From assembly GCF_001277295.1 (NCBI RefSeq), contig NZ_CP011456.1, positions 2,046,001-2,110,000 on the forward strand: a stretch of DNA of 64,000 nucleotides, written 5' to 3'. Position 1 is the first letter of the stretch. Each line of letters starts with the position of its first letter. Made by a program: the position numbers and the translations under genes. The notes under the pieces were generated by a model. That model saw nothing but the letters and a program-made list of their open reading frames with translations, made no database searches and was not told where the DNA came from. This DNA is from Anabaena sp. WA102. Lineage in GTDB: Bacteria; Cyanobacteriota; Cyanobacteriia; Cyanobacteriales; Nostocaceae. Shown piece by piece: positions 16,970 through 26,184 of the stretch.

Positions 16970-19666
16970 ATGAGAATCCTCAAGATCCAGACCTTACGCG
17001 GCCCAAATTACTGGAGCATTCGACGGCACAAACTGATCGTTATGCGCCTAGACTTAGACAAACTTGCCGAAACCCCCTCAAATGAAATACCTGGCTTTTA
17101 TGAAGGACTAGTGGAGGCACTGCCAAGTCTAGAGGGTCACTACTGCTCCCCAGGCTGTCGTGGTGGTTTTCTAATGCGGGTGCGAGAAGGCACCATGATG
17201 GGTCATATAGTGGAACACGTAGCCTTAGAACTCCAGGAATTAGCGGGAATGCACGTAGGTTTCGGTCGCACCCGTGAAACCGTCACACCTGGAATTTACC
17301 AGGTAGTGATTGAGTACCTAAATGAAGAAGCGGGTCGCTATGCAGCCCGGGCAGCAGTCAGGCTATGTCAAAGTATTATTGACCGGGGACGTTATCCCAA
17401 AGCCGAACTAGAGCAAGACGTTCAAGACCTCAAAGACTTTTGGCGTGATGCTTCACTAGGCCCTTCCACAGAAGCCATTATTAAAGAAGCGGAGAAAAAA
17501 GGTATTCCTTGGATGCCTTTACCAGCTAGATTCTTAATTCAATTGGGCTATGGCATCCACCAAAAACGGATTCAAGCCACAATGACCAATAACACAGGCA
17601 TTCTTGGTGTAGAACTAGCTGGTGATAAAGAAGCTACTAAACGGATTCTCGATGCCAACGGCGTACCAGTCCCCAGAGGTACAGTCATTAATTTCTTTGA
17701 TGATTTAGAAGAAGCCATTGAATATGTTGGTGGTTATCCCATCGTGATTAAGCCTTTAGACGGTAATCATGGACGAGGGATCACCATTGATATCCGCAAC
17801 TGGGAAGACGCAGAAGCCGCTTATGAAATGGCTAGACAAGTTTCTCGTTCAGTGATTGTGGAAAGATATTATGTAGGACGAGATCATCGAGTATTAGTAG
17901 TTAATGGCAAAGTAGTTGCTGTAGCAGAGAGAATTCCTGCTCATGTGGTGGGTAATGGCAAATCTACAATTACAGAACTAATTGAAGAAACAAACCTTGA
18001 CCCTAAACGTGGTGACGGACATGATAACGTCTTGACTAAAATCGAACTAGACCGTACCAGCTACCAACTCCTAGATAGACAAGGGTACACCATCAACAGT
18101 GTGCCACCCCAGGGAGCAATTTGTTACTTAAGAGCTACAGCCAACTTAAGTACAGGTGGTAGTGCTGTAGATCGCACAGACGAAATTCACCCAGAAAATC
18201 GCTGGTTAGCACAACGGATAGTCAGAATTATCGGCTTAGATGTGGCTGGTATAGATATCGTAACTTCAGATATTAGCCGTCCCTTGAGAGAATTAGACGG
18301 TGTAATTGTTGAAGTCAATGCTGCCCCTGGTTTCCGAATGCACGTTGCCCCTAGTATTGGCATCCCCCGCAATGTCGCCGGCGCAGTCATGGATATGCTG
18401 TTCCCCAACGAACAATCTAGCCGCATTCCTATACTTTCAGTTACAGGTACGAATGGCAAAACCACCACAACTCGCCTGTTAGCCCATATTTATAAGCAAA
18501 CTGGTAAGGTTGTCGGCTACACAACTACAGATGGTACTTATATCGGTGATTTCTTAGTAGAATCGGGAGATAATACAGGACCTCAAAGCGCCCATGTTAT
18601 CCTTCAAGACCCGACCGTAGAAGTAGCCGTATTGGAATCGGCTCGCGGTGGTATTCTCCGCTCTGGGTTGGGTTTTGAAAATGCTAATGTAGGTGTAGTA
18701 TTAAATGTGTCTGCTGACCATTTAGGCATCGGCGATATAGATACTATTGAGCAATTAGCCCATCTTAAAAGCGTAGTTGCTGAAGCTGTTTTCCCTGATG
18801 GTTATGCGGTACTCAATGCCGATGATTACCGGGTTGCTGCTATGGCAGAAAAAACTAAGGCGAACATTGCCTACTTTACCATGAATCCAGACTCGGATCT
18901 GGTACGGAAACATATCCAACAGGGTGGAGTAGCCGCAGTCTATGAACATGGTTATCTGTCCATTGTCAAAGGTGATTGGACGCACCGCATCGAAAGGGCA
19001 GAAAATATCCCCTTGACAATGGGTGCAAGAGCGCCATTTATGATTGCTAATGCTTTAGCCGCTAGTTTGGCAGCTTTTGTTCAAGATGTCACCATTGAGC
19101 AAATTCGCGCTGGTTTAAGAGGCTTTCGTGCTTCTGTAAGTCAGACCCCAGGACGGATGAATTTGTTTAATTTGGGTAAATACCATGCTTTGGTAGATTA
19201 TGCCCACAATGCCGCTAGTTACGAGGCTTTGGGGTCATTTGTCCGTAATTGGACAACGGGACAGCGCATTGGTGTAATTGGTGGTCCTGGCGATCGCCGT
19301 GACGAAGATTTTGTTACTCTAGGTAGATTATCAGCAGATATCTTTGACTACATCATTGTTAAAGAAGATGATGATACTAGAGGTAGACCTCGTGGTTCAG
19401 CTTCAGATTTGATTGTTGAAGGTATTACCCAAGTTAAGCCTAATTACCGCTTTGAATCAATTTTGGATGAAACCACAGCTATTAACAAAGCCTTAGATAT
19501 GGCTGCTGATGGTAGTTTGGTAGTAGTTTTGCCAGAAAGCGTCAACCGGGCAATTAAGTTAATTAAAATGCGGGGTGTACAGGAAGAAATTCAGCCTCAG
19601 CAATCAATTAACAATGATTCCCAAAATGGGATAGCATCTTCTTCTGTGGTTAATACACTGATTTAG
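16970..19666 (+). CDS. cphA: Cyanophycin synthetase
   Basis: 898 residues from the ATG at 16970 (MRILKIQTLRGPNYWSIR); an in-frame TTG at 16940 was rejected. N-terminal domain, then an ATP-grasp domain (ANGVPVPRGTVINFFDDLEE, VIKPLDGNHGRGITIDI, IVEVNAAPGFRMH; about 215-475), then a Mur-ligase-like domain with the P-loop VTGTNGKTTTTRLL (about 489-502) and SADHLGIGDIDT. It adds Asp and Arg alternately from primers using ATP, storing nitrogen in granules and heterocyst polar plugs. The spacer to cphB is under 180 bases, consistent with an operon. Confidence 0.98.
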   Translation: MRILKIQTLRGPNYWSIRRHKLIVMRLDLDKLAETPSNEIPGFYEGLVEALPSLEGHYCSPGCRGGFLMRVREGTMMGHIVEHVALELQELAGMHVGFGRTRETVTPGIYQVVIEYLNEEAGRYAARAAVRLCQSIIDRGRYPKAELEQDVQDLKDFWRDASLGPSTEAIIKEAEKKGIPWMPLPARFLIQLGYGIHQKRIQATMTNNTGILGVELAGDKEATKRILDANGVPVPRGTVINFFDDLEEAIEYVGGYPIVIKPLDGNHGRGITIDIRNWEDAEAAYEMARQVSRSVIVERYYVGRDHRVLVVNGKVVAVAERIPAHVVGNGKSTITELIEETNLDPKRGDGHDNVLTKIELDRTSYQLLDRQGYTINSVPPQGAICYLRATANLSTGGSAVDRTDEIHPENRWLAQRIVRIIGLDVAGIDIVTSDISRPLRELDGVIVEVNAAPGFRMHVAPSIGIPRNVAGAVMDMLFPNEQSSRIPILSVTGTNGKTTTTRLLAHIYKQTGKVVGYTTTDGTYIGDFLVESGDNTGPQSAHVILQDPTVEVAVLESARGGILRSGLGFENANVGVVLNVSADHLGIGDIDTIEQLAHLKSVVAEAVFPDGYAVLNADDYRVAAMAEKTKANIAYFTMNPDSDLVRKHIQQGGVAAVYEHGYLSIVKGDWTHRIERAENIPLTMGARAPFMIANALAASLAAFVQDVTIEQIRAGLRGFRASVSQTPGRMNLFNLGKYHALVDYAHNAASYEALGSFVRNWTTGQRIGVIGGPGDRRDEDFVTLGRLSADIFDYIIVKEDDDTRGRPRGSASDLIVEGITQVKPNYRFESILDETTAINKALDMAADGSLVVVLPESVNRAIKLIKMRGVQEEIQPQQSINNDSQNGIASSSVVNTLI

Positions 19667-19809
19667 GAGCATCTCTTGTTTGTAAATTGCCCTCAGACTA
19701 ATTCATAATTTAAGTCTGGGGGTTAATTAATATTAGTTAAGACTTAGCAAACATCTTTAAGAATAAAATAGCAGGAGTCAGAAGTTAAGCGACTTATTAA
19801 GGTAGTTAT

Positions 19810-20238
19810 CTATACTGATTCATATTTCCAAGGATTAATAATAGAAATACCACATCCTTCAAAATCAGAAACATTGCGTGTTGCTATGGTTGCTTTATGA
19901 GTGTAACAAATAGCAGCAATTTGAGCATCAGCTTGAGAAATAGGAGTCCCATTTTGTCGTCGTTGGGATGCAATATGAGCAAATGCTACAGCAGCATTTT
20001 GATCAAAAGCAAGAACACGTCCAGCGAAATCTTCAGAAAACATCAGTTGTGCTGCTTGACTAAGTTCTTTTCGTCGTTTTCCTTCAGGAAGTAAAGCAAT
20101 ACCATAGAGAATTTCTGCTTGAGTAATGGTTGTGGTAAACATACTCATCAAAGGTTTTTCAGCTACCCATTCACGAACTATTTCCGACTTTTGAGTCTTC
20201 ATTAATTCTGAGATAACATTTGTATCCAAAATAATCAT
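19810..20238 (-). CDS. vapC: VapC/FitB-type PIN-domain toxin
   Basis: 142 residues. MIILDTNVISELMK (D5, E11), TTTITQAEILYGIALLPEGK, the third acidic site in ISQADAQIAAIC and ATRNVSDFEGCGI complete the PIN active site. Such toxins are Mg-dependent RNases. The YGIALLPEGKRR motif is typical of the FitB branch. Its ATG overlaps the antitoxin stop by 4 bases. Confidence 0.92.
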   Translation of the reverse strand: MIILDTNVISELMKTQKSEIVREWVAEKPLMSMFTTTITQAEILYGIALLPEGKRRKELSQAAQLMFSEDFAGRVLAFDQNAAVAFAHIASQRRQNGTPISQADAQIAAICYTHKATIATRNVSDFEGCGISIINPWKYESV

Positions 20239-20483
20239 TCTTCAAATATTGATACAGTGCGGATAGGTTCTCTAGCTATTTCTGGTAATTCCAAATCGCC
20301 CAAATTTGCAAACCGTTGTTCAATTAAAGTTGCTAGATTTAAGGGATGTTTAGTATTTTCGATGAGAACAAGACGGAGAATTTCTCTCACTTCTTCTTCT
20401 AGGGAACGTCCATGTTTTTCGGCTCGTTTTTGCAACTGATATTTGATGTCATCATCAATGTTGGAGATGGTGATATTAGTCAT
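20235..20483 (-). CDS. vapB: FitA/VapB-like ribbon-helix-helix antitoxin
   Basis: 82 residues. MTNITISNIDDDIKYQLQKR then AEKHGRSLEEEVREILRLVL is the FitA-like ribbon-helix-helix DNA-binding domain; the C-terminal tail (ELPEIAREPIRTVSIF) would bind the toxin. It is first in the operon and overlaps vapC by 4 bases (ATGA type), as expected for antitoxin-toxin pairs. Confidence 0.9.
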   Translation of the reverse strand: MTNITISNIDDDIKYQLQKRAEKHGRSLEEEVREILRLVLIENTKHPLNLATLIEQRFANLGDLELPEIAREPIRTVSIFEE

Positions 20484-20620
20484 AAATAATAGAGATAATT
20501 TTGATTATACCTATTATAGTAAATAATCACGAAAATTTTTGATTTTTACCTTTGAAAATACATATACTTACATATAATACGCATTTAAAAGTATTAATTA
20601 ACTGTCTCGATCTTCTCTAA

Positions 20621-21142
20621 TCATTTCTTTCGTTTTCCTTTAGGTTGATACTTCGCACCTCTCAGAAAATCACCTAAATCTGAATTTTTGCTAATGTCAT
20701 AGTTACCTTCATCAAACTTATCCTTTAATTCTTTTTTATATTTATCAAGTTCTTGAGGTACAGAACTTTTAGATAAAATATATGTTTTTGCAGTAAAACT
20801 TAATGATGAATCAGTTTTTTTCAAGAATTTATTAAAGTATGTATATGTATTTATAACCTGCTCTTTTGCTGTGTTTATATCCTTACCCTTCAATTCTACA
20901 AAGCAGATAATCCTTTCATTGTCTTTTGCATAAAATACGATTAAATCACAGATTTTCATTCCTTCTTTATCTAATTCTAATAATTTACGAAATTTACAAT
21001 TAGGGTTTGATTTCTCGTCTATATGAAAAAATAAAACTGTTTCACCACTTGCTGGTTGTAAACTTACCTCCACACCATCTTCTTTATGACTTGTTTTCCC
21101 TGGTAGTAAACAACATGATAACAATAAATGATCGAAAGGCAT
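20621..21142 (-). CDS. PD-(D/E)XK-like protein, partner of an AAA ATPase
   Basis: 173 residues from the ATG at 21142 (MPFDHLLLSCCLLPGKTSHK), chosen because AGGAG lies 10 bases upstream; the frame extends to 21220 inside the ATPase. The core GMKICDLIVFYAKDNER then IICFVELKGKD has D66 and E83-L-K85 in the spacing of a PD-(D/E)XK nuclease, followed by an NTAKEQVINTYTYFNKFL helix and a Lys-rich tail (PKGKRKK). I recognise no named family. Its start lies 38 bases after the ATPase stop in a hairpin that may couple their translation. Probable effector of the pair, perhaps DNA-cutting; inference. Confidence 0.65.
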   Translation of the reverse strand: MPFDHLLLSCCLLPGKTSHKEDGVEVSLQPASGETVLFFHIDEKSNPNCKFRKLLELDKEGMKICDLIVFYAKDNERIICFVELKGKDINTAKEQVINTYTYFNKFLKKTDSSLSFTAKTYILSKSSVPQELDKYKKELKDKFDEGNYDISKNSDLGDFLRGAKYQPKGKRKK

Positions 21143-21147
21143 TTTAA

Positions 21148-21181
21148 AATCACTCCTGAATTTAAGATTATAAGAGTGATT
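21148..21181 (-). promoter_or_regulatory. Hairpin hiding the ribosome-binding site of the nuclease-like gene
   Basis: In mRNA sense, AATCACTC (using the last two bases of the ATPase stop TAA) pairs perfectly with GAGTGATT, 18-base loop. The 3' arm contains the GAG of the AGGAG ribosome site of the downstream gene. A ribosome finishing the ATPase would melt the arm and free the site. Pairing is seen; coupling is inference. Confidence 0.6.
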
Positions 21182-22577
21182 ATGGAAAAATATGGGAAAT
21201 GTCATCTGAAACATTCCCAAATGTTCCCCAATCTATCCTACCGTCTTCATGTAATATATTTTTAGCTGTACCATCTTCAAATAGATAGACAGAAACTTCC
21301 TCTTGAGGAATAAAAGCTTCTGTTCGCTCTAAATAAAATCGTTCTTTGAGACTTTCTTTATCTTCATATTTAGCGGCTTTCATTAAATTAGAAAGATGAT
21401 CAACAATGTAAGGGCTATGAGTTGTAATTAATACTTTTAAACCTGCTTGAACTAACATTGCTAAAAATTCCGTAATTTCTACTTGTGCGGCTGGGTGTAA
21501 ATTCATTTCTGGTTCATCAATAATCAGTAATTCATTTGGTAAAGCTAAATGACGCAAGTACAAAACTAAAGGAGCTAATTCTTTTACCATTGAAGAAGAA
21601 ACAGTCATTTCTAATTTAATATTTTCTGATGGTTGATAGAGAATTTCTTGATCAAAATCAGAGTTATCAATATTTACTTTTCCTCCCAAAATATCATTTT
21701 CTAAAATTTCTGCTAATCCAATATATTCCGAAATTTGTGGATGAATTTGTATTTCTTCTTCTCTATCGGAAAATGGTTTTCTATATATTTCTTGTAGTTT
21801 AGATTGTAAATGTTTTACTGGACTACTTAATATTCTAGGTATATTGATTCCATTCTCATCATCAAAATCATCTTCATAATCTTGAATTTTTATAGCTGAA
21901 GAAAAGAATGGTAAAACACCAGTTCTTTCTGTGGGAAATATATAAATAAATGAATAAAAAGCTTCGTTGATTATGGTAAAAATCTCTTGAATTAATATTC
22001 GTTCAAATACTTTTCCAGGCAATTTTTTTAAAATACTTCCTTCAGAAATTGAAACTATATAAAAATAAATACTGGGTTCACCCAACTCCTTAAGTTTATA
22101 GAGAGTGTTTTTACTTATATTTTGAGAACTAAAATAAAATGGTAATGTTGAAATATGATTTTTGATATTATTAAATATTTCTTGTTTAGCGTCTAGTAAA
22201 TCAAAATTGACTTTCATCTTTTTAAAATCAACACGCTCTGTGGCTAGAAATTTATTTATCCAGGTATATGCTAAAGCAGAAACATCATTAATGTATGTTT
22301 CAAGAAACTCCTCAGCAAAATCTATTAAATTAATCCGAACATTTCCTTCTTGTAAAAATTCCTCAATTGCATTATCTATAATTGGATATCTCTGTTGAGT
22401 CTTTTTATCCAGATAAGCTTGCAGATACCGTTCACGTCCATATTCACCTAAAATAGATGCTAAAGTATAAGCTGTCCAAGTTTTCCCAGTTCCATTACCA
22501 CCAATAAACACAGTTAAAGGCTTTAAATCAATTTCTGCCTTTTGAATAAAACCTAAATTAGCAATTTCTATTTTCAT
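21180..22577 (-). CDS. AAA-type (OLD/RecF-like) ATPase of a two-gene system
   Basis: 465 residues. Starts MKIEIANLGFIQKAEIDLKP, Walker A GGNGTGKT (26-33); the long helical centre (about 60-330) is poorly conserved; Walker B LLIIDEPEMNLHP (about 350-362) and a switch His in VLITTHSPYIVDHL (about 383-396). There is no TOPRIM domain at the C-terminus, unlike OLD nucleases. This is the SMC-like ABC ATPase type found in Septu, PARIS and retron-associated defence systems. Partner gene follows immediately. AT-rich and lineage-variable context suggests acquisition. Confidence 0.85.
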   Translation of the reverse strand: MKIEIANLGFIQKAEIDLKPLTVFIGGNGTGKTWTAYTLASILGEYGRERYLQAYLDKKTQQRYPIIDNAIEEFLQEGNVRINLIDFAEEFLETYINDVSALAYTWINKFLATERVDFKKMKVNFDLLDAKQEIFNNIKNHISTLPFYFSSQNISKNTLYKLKELGEPSIYFYIVSISEGSILKKLPGKVFERILIQEIFTIINEAFYSFIYIFPTERTGVLPFFSSAIKIQDYEDDFDDENGINIPRILSSPVKHLQSKLQEIYRKPFSDREEEIQIHPQISEYIGLAEILENDILGGKVNIDNSDFDQEILYQPSENIKLEMTVSSSMVKELAPLVLYLRHLALPNELLIIDEPEMNLHPAAQVEITEFLAMLVQAGLKVLITTHSPYIVDHLSNLMKAAKYEDKESLKERFYLERTEAFIPQEEVSVYLFEDGTAKNILHEDGRIDWGTFGNVSDDISHIFP

Positions 22578-22768
22578 GGCAAATTTAATTTTAATTAAGT
22601 TTAAGTATGTACAATAGAATACAAACTATCATGAATTGTAAACTCAACCAATCATACATATTAGCAAATTATATATCAAAACAATTGTATCTGAAATAAT
22701 AGTAAATCAAACACCTGCGCCCTTCTCTGTGACTCTGCGCCTCTGCGTGAGATAAAAATTAAAAAAAT

Positions 22769-22852
22769 GGAGAGGGGGAGATTCGAACTCCCGGAAGCTT
22801 TCACCTCATCCGATTTCAAGTCGGACGCATTCGACCACTCTGCCACCTCTCC
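22769..22852 (-). tRNA. trnS-TGA: tRNA-Ser(TGA)
   Basis: On the minus strand, GGAGAGG at the 5' end pairs with CCTCTCC at the 3' end; anticodon stem CCGAC/TCGG-like with loop CTTGAAA gives anticodon TGA (reads UCA/UCG). A long variable arm (GATGAGGTGAAAGCTTC) is typical of serine tRNA, and the T loop is TTCGAAT. CCA is not encoded. The base after the acceptor stem is A (G is more usual for tRNA-Ser). A T-rich run follows, ATTTTTTTAATTTTT, acting as 3' end. Confidence 0.93.
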
Positions 22853-22910
22853 AGATTATTTGCCAGAAATGTGTAACACAAAAACTGACAAATAATATCA
22901 TAACATATAA

Positions 22911-23840
22911 TTACAGAATTGGCACTACTGAAACTGAAGAATTATAAAAAACTTCCTCAGTAGCGATGTGGTAGTCTTGATCCACCCAAACCAGAGAAGC
23001 TTTTGTTACCAAACCATCCTCCAAAGAAACCAGAGAAAAATTCCGTAACTTCATCCCGTCTTGTTGAATGATCCGGGGGACAGTGGCAGCGTTTAGGTAA
23101 ATAGTTCCTTCTGGACTTCTAAACACAGCCTTTCTTTGCAGTTTCTTAGTATGGCGCAGTGTGCGGTGCATATGACCAAAAGCGACTAGGGAAACAGTTT
23201 TCTTGAGGTTGAGACTTTGAGAAATTGCTTCCGCTAAATCAGGATCACCAAAATCACCACCGATAGGATGCCAATCTTTGCCACAAGGGTCCTCAGCGCG
23301 ATCGCCTAAACCGCTCGGTCCATTGTGTCCTAGAAAAATAATATGATCATAAGTAACACTTTTTACTACCTTAACAATTTTATCTGCGGATTCCTCCAAA
23401 CTAGAGACACCATAGCGTTCTTGACACATTTGGGCAAATCGCCATTCAGGTCCTCCCCAGGTAAAAGGACGACCACCTACCACAGTTAAATTCCACTGCG
23501 GAAAATCTAACTTACCATAACCGACTTGGGCAGATCCTAATAAATCTAGCTGTTCCTGTACCCAGTCTTCCTTGGTGCGGTCATAAGGACATTTTTTGCG
23601 TCCCCATTCAGTCGCCGAGTACCAGGCATCGTGGTTGCCCATTACCGCCGCTTTGGGAAGGTCTAGGGAGGCGATCGCTTTTACCACTTCCACCGACTCA
23701 TTCCCGAAATCACCGACAAATAGCGCCAAGTCAACACCGAGATGCTGGAGTGCTATGCCGTCCTCTACTTCCCATTGGTCGTGAACATCGCCAATTACAG
23801 CAATTTTGATAGGTTTTGATTGATTTTTCTGACTGGTCAT
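22911..23840 (-). CDS. Calcineurin-like metallophosphoesterase (TIGR04168-type)
   Basis: 309 residues. Metal-binding motifs in order: IAVIGDVHDQW, LFVGDFGNE, VMGNHDAWYS, IIFLGHNGP and VAFGHMHR, the five-block pattern of calcineurin-like phosphoesterases. The PWKWGGPEW-like segment RPFTWGGPEWRF and the later LNAATVPRI are what I recall for a cyanobacterial/plastid family of unknown substrate. It is separate from its neighbours. Confidence 0.88.
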   Translation of the reverse strand: MTSQKNQSKPIKIAVIGDVHDQWEVEDGIALQHLGVDLALFVGDFGNESVEVVKAIASLDLPKAAVMGNHDAWYSATEWGRKKCPYDRTKEDWVQEQLDLLGSAQVGYGKLDFPQWNLTVVGGRPFTWGGPEWRFAQMCQERYGVSSLEESADKIVKVVKSVTYDHIIFLGHNGPSGLGDRAEDPCGKDWHPIGGDFGDPDLAEAISQSLNLKKTVSLVAFGHMHRTLRHTKKLQRKAVFRSPEGTIYLNAATVPRIIQQDGMKLRNFSLVSLEDGLVTKASLVWVDQDYHIATEEVFYNSSVSVVPIL

Positions 23841-23990
23841 GCCACTTTAAAAAGCCGTATATCTCCAGGATATGAAACTCCACCGGATTTGGACATAAAT
23901 TGCTAGAATCAATCCCTCACTCTTTTTGGTAAAAACTACTATAATTAAATTCACAACGTAATAATTTGTAATTAAAAGCAGTTTTTAATT

Positions 23991-24956
23991 GTGTTTACAA
24001 CTACACTTACTCAACCAAAATCAGGCATTTTACCCTTAGATTTATTTGCCGCCATTGCGGATCTAAAAACAGAACTAAATGCAGTGATATTAGCCCACTA
24101 CTATCAAGATCCTGATATTCAAGATATTGCCGATTTCATTGGCGATTCCTTACAATTAGCCAAAGCCGCAGCCAATACCAAAGCCGATGTCATTGTCTTT
24201 GCTGGTGTTCACTTCATGGCGGAAACAGCCAAAATCCTCAACCCTGATAAATTGGTGTTATTACCAGATATTAATGCAGGATGTTCTTTAGCAGATAGTT
24301 GTCCTCCCCAGGAATTTGCAGCTTTCAAAGCCTCACACCCAGACCATTTGGTAATTTCCTATATTAACTGCTCGGCGGAAATTAAAGCCATGAGCGATAT
24401 CATTTGTACCAGTTCCAACGCTGTGAAAATTGTCCAGCAAATACCCCAGGAACAGCCAATTATTTTCGCCCCAGATCGCAACTTGGGACGGTATGTAAGG
24501 TCACAAACAGGACGGGAAATGCTGTTATGGCAAGGTAGCTGTATTGTTCATGAAACCTTTTCCGAAAAGAAACTAGTCCAGTTAAAAATTACACATCCTC
24601 ATGCAGAAGCGATCGCTCACCCCGAATGTGAAACCAGCGTTCTCCGCCATGCCAGTTATATTGGCTCTACAGCCGCCTTACTCAATTATTGTCAAACCAG
24701 CCCTAGTCAAGAATTCATCGTGGCTACAGAGCCAGGAATCATTCACCAGATGCAAAAACTAGCACCTGACAAACACTTTATTCCCGCACCCCCCCAAAGT
24801 GATTGTAACTGTAACGAATGTCCATTTATGCGGCTAAACACCCTAGAAAAACTGTATCTAGCCATGAAAAACCGCACCCCAGAAATTACCCTACCAGAAG
24901 AAATCCGCATAGCCGCACTCCGACCCATGCAAAGAATGTTAGAAATGAGCCGATAA
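23991..24956 (+). CDS. nadA: Quinolinate synthase A
   Basis: 321 residues, GTG start at 23991. Motifs: ILAHYYQDPDIQDIADFIGD, FAGVHFMAETAKILNPDK, LPDINAGCSLADSC, SYINCSAEIKA and CNCNECPFM; three conserved Cys (in AGCSLADS, HPECE and NECPF) hold the 4Fe-4S cluster. It condenses iminoaspartate with dihydroxyacetone phosphate to quinolinate for NAD synthesis. TATAAT at 23940-23945 may be its -10 box. Confidence 0.97.
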   Translation: MFTTTLTQPKSGILPLDLFAAIADLKTELNAVILAHYYQDPDIQDIADFIGDSLQLAKAAANTKADVIVFAGVHFMAETAKILNPDKLVLLPDINAGCSLADSCPPQEFAAFKASHPDHLVISYINCSAEIKAMSDIICTSSNAVKIVQQIPQEQPIIFAPDRNLGRYVRSQTGREMLLWQGSCIVHETFSEKKLVQLKITHPHAEAIAHPECETSVLRHASYIGSTAALLNYCQTSPSQEFIVATEPGIIHQMQKLAPDKHFIPAPPQSDCNCNECPFMRLNTLEKLYLAMKNRTPEITLPEEIRIAALRPMQRMLEMSR

Positions 24957-25004
24957 ATAGGGGTTGCACCAAAAAGTCTTTTCGTGAGTGCTAGGAGTCA
25001 GGAG

Positions 25005-25027
25005 GTAGGGGCGCAGGGACTGCGCCC
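25005..25027. repeat. GGGCGCAG-N3-CTGCGCCC palindrome, copy 2
   Basis: GTAG then stem GGGCGCAG/CTGCGCCC (25009-25027), loop GGA; inverted relative to the copies at 7595, 30445 and 61073. Inserted between nadA and the next gene. Confidence 0.8.
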
Positions 25028-25044
25028 AAGGAGTCAGGAGGAAT

Positions 25045-25168
25045 AGGAAAAATACATCCTGTTCATCCTTAAATCCTGGACATCCTGATTCAGACATGAT
25101 CAAGATTTTTCCGAGTCGAGAACAGGAAAAATACATCTTGTTCATCCTTAAATCCTGCACATCCTGAT
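25045..25168. repeat. Two near-identical 45-bp repeats
   Basis: 25045-25089 and 25124-25168 start AGGAAAAATACATC and end ACATCCTGAT, two mismatches in 45. Spacing is 79 bases. No coding content is apparent. Confidence 0.85.
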
Positions 25169-25201
25169 ATGGCTTACGCCACGCTTCGCTATCAGACATT
25201 G

Positions 25202-26116
25202 TTAATATCTACTCTTCTGAGCTTCTTTCTGGGCAGCCTCACTAAACTTTTTATACAACTTAGTTCTAATCTGTGCTTCCTGATAACGGCTGTGGCTAGG
25301 TGCAACCTGACCCATTAAATCAGAAGCCCGTTGCCAAGTAGCAGCTAATTCCAACCACTGAGTTGAAGTTATAGCCGTTTTACCAGTCACAGTCGCCTGG
25401 TTAGCCAGTCTCACAGATGCGGCAAACGGATCATCCAATGGGATAGAAAAACTTCGGCGCACAGGACGATTCGATGATTCTGGCGGTCTTTGGTTGACCG
25501 TTTGAGAAGATTGAGAACCCACTAATGGCAACAGCTTCTTTAATGGATTACTTAACCGAAAATCTAGCAACCAAGCCAGTAAAATTATTGAAGATAAACC
25601 AGCAACCCATACAAATAAAGTTTTGACAGAAATTTTGCCCTGACTTCGATTCTTCAGCAAAGATTGGGGTTTTGTTAAAATAGGTTTTCTTGATTTGGTA
25701 TAAACTTCAGTTAACTCTGGAATTAACCGCTTCAACAAATTTGGTTGGTATACAGTAATTTCCCGTGACCACAGTAACTGACCATCAGTATCGCGGTTAA
25801 TTTCCTCCAACCATAATAATTGCTCTTCTCGAACAATTCGACTATTAATATTAACTCGGCGAATATGACGTGGTGCAAGTGAGTCCAAAATTTCTTGAAT
25901 TTTTGGCACTAGGACAGATTGCTCTAGTTGCTCTACTGTAGCCGCTTCACACAAGAGTTGTAATATACCAGTCGCAAAAACTGCTCTAGTTCTGACACCA
26001 GACACAACTAGCCTTTCATTCAAAACTTGAATAATTGCCGCCACGCTGCCCTGGTGAGCTTGCCAAGCGATATCATTTATCCGATCTACCATTTGATATT
26101 TAGTGATAGCTCTCAC
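25202..26116 (-). CDS. Membrane-anchored protein of unknown function
   Basis: 304 residues. The N-terminal half (AWQAHQGSVAAIIQVLNERL, VRTRAVFATGILQLLCEAA, PKIQEILDSLAPRHIRRV) is helical, with a repeat-like look. A transmembrane helix spans about 165-184 (TLFVWVAGLSSIILLAWLL); the C-terminal half (SIPLDDPFAASVRLAN, WLELAATWQRASDLMGQV, RYQEAQIRTKLYKKFSEAAQ) is extracytoplasmic or cytoplasmic helical. I believe it is cyanobacteria-specific, but recognise no named family. Start from the ATG at 26116. Confidence 0.75.
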   Translation of the reverse strand: MRAITKYQMVDRINDIAWQAHQGSVAAIIQVLNERLVVSGVRTRAVFATGILQLLCEAATVEQLEQSVLVPKIQEILDSLAPRHIRRVNINSRIVREEQLLWLEEINRDTDGQLLWSREITVYQPNLLKRLIPELTEVYTKSRKPILTKPQSLLKNRSQGKISVKTLFVWVAGLSSIILLAWLLDFRLSNPLKKLLPLVGSQSSQTVNQRPPESSNRPVRRSFSIPLDDPFAASVRLANQATVTGKTAITSTQWLELAATWQRASDLMGQVAPSHSRYQEAQIRTKLYKKFSEAAQKEAQKSRY

Positions 26117-26184
26117 ACCCTGATCTGTGAAATAATATAACTTAAGTTACTAATTATCTAAATTTAGGCAGGGAAAAAGGTGAT

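Noticed and set aside
24939..25199. Minus-strand frame after nadA
   Set aside because: Made of the duplicated 45-base repeat and a palindrome; no protein character.
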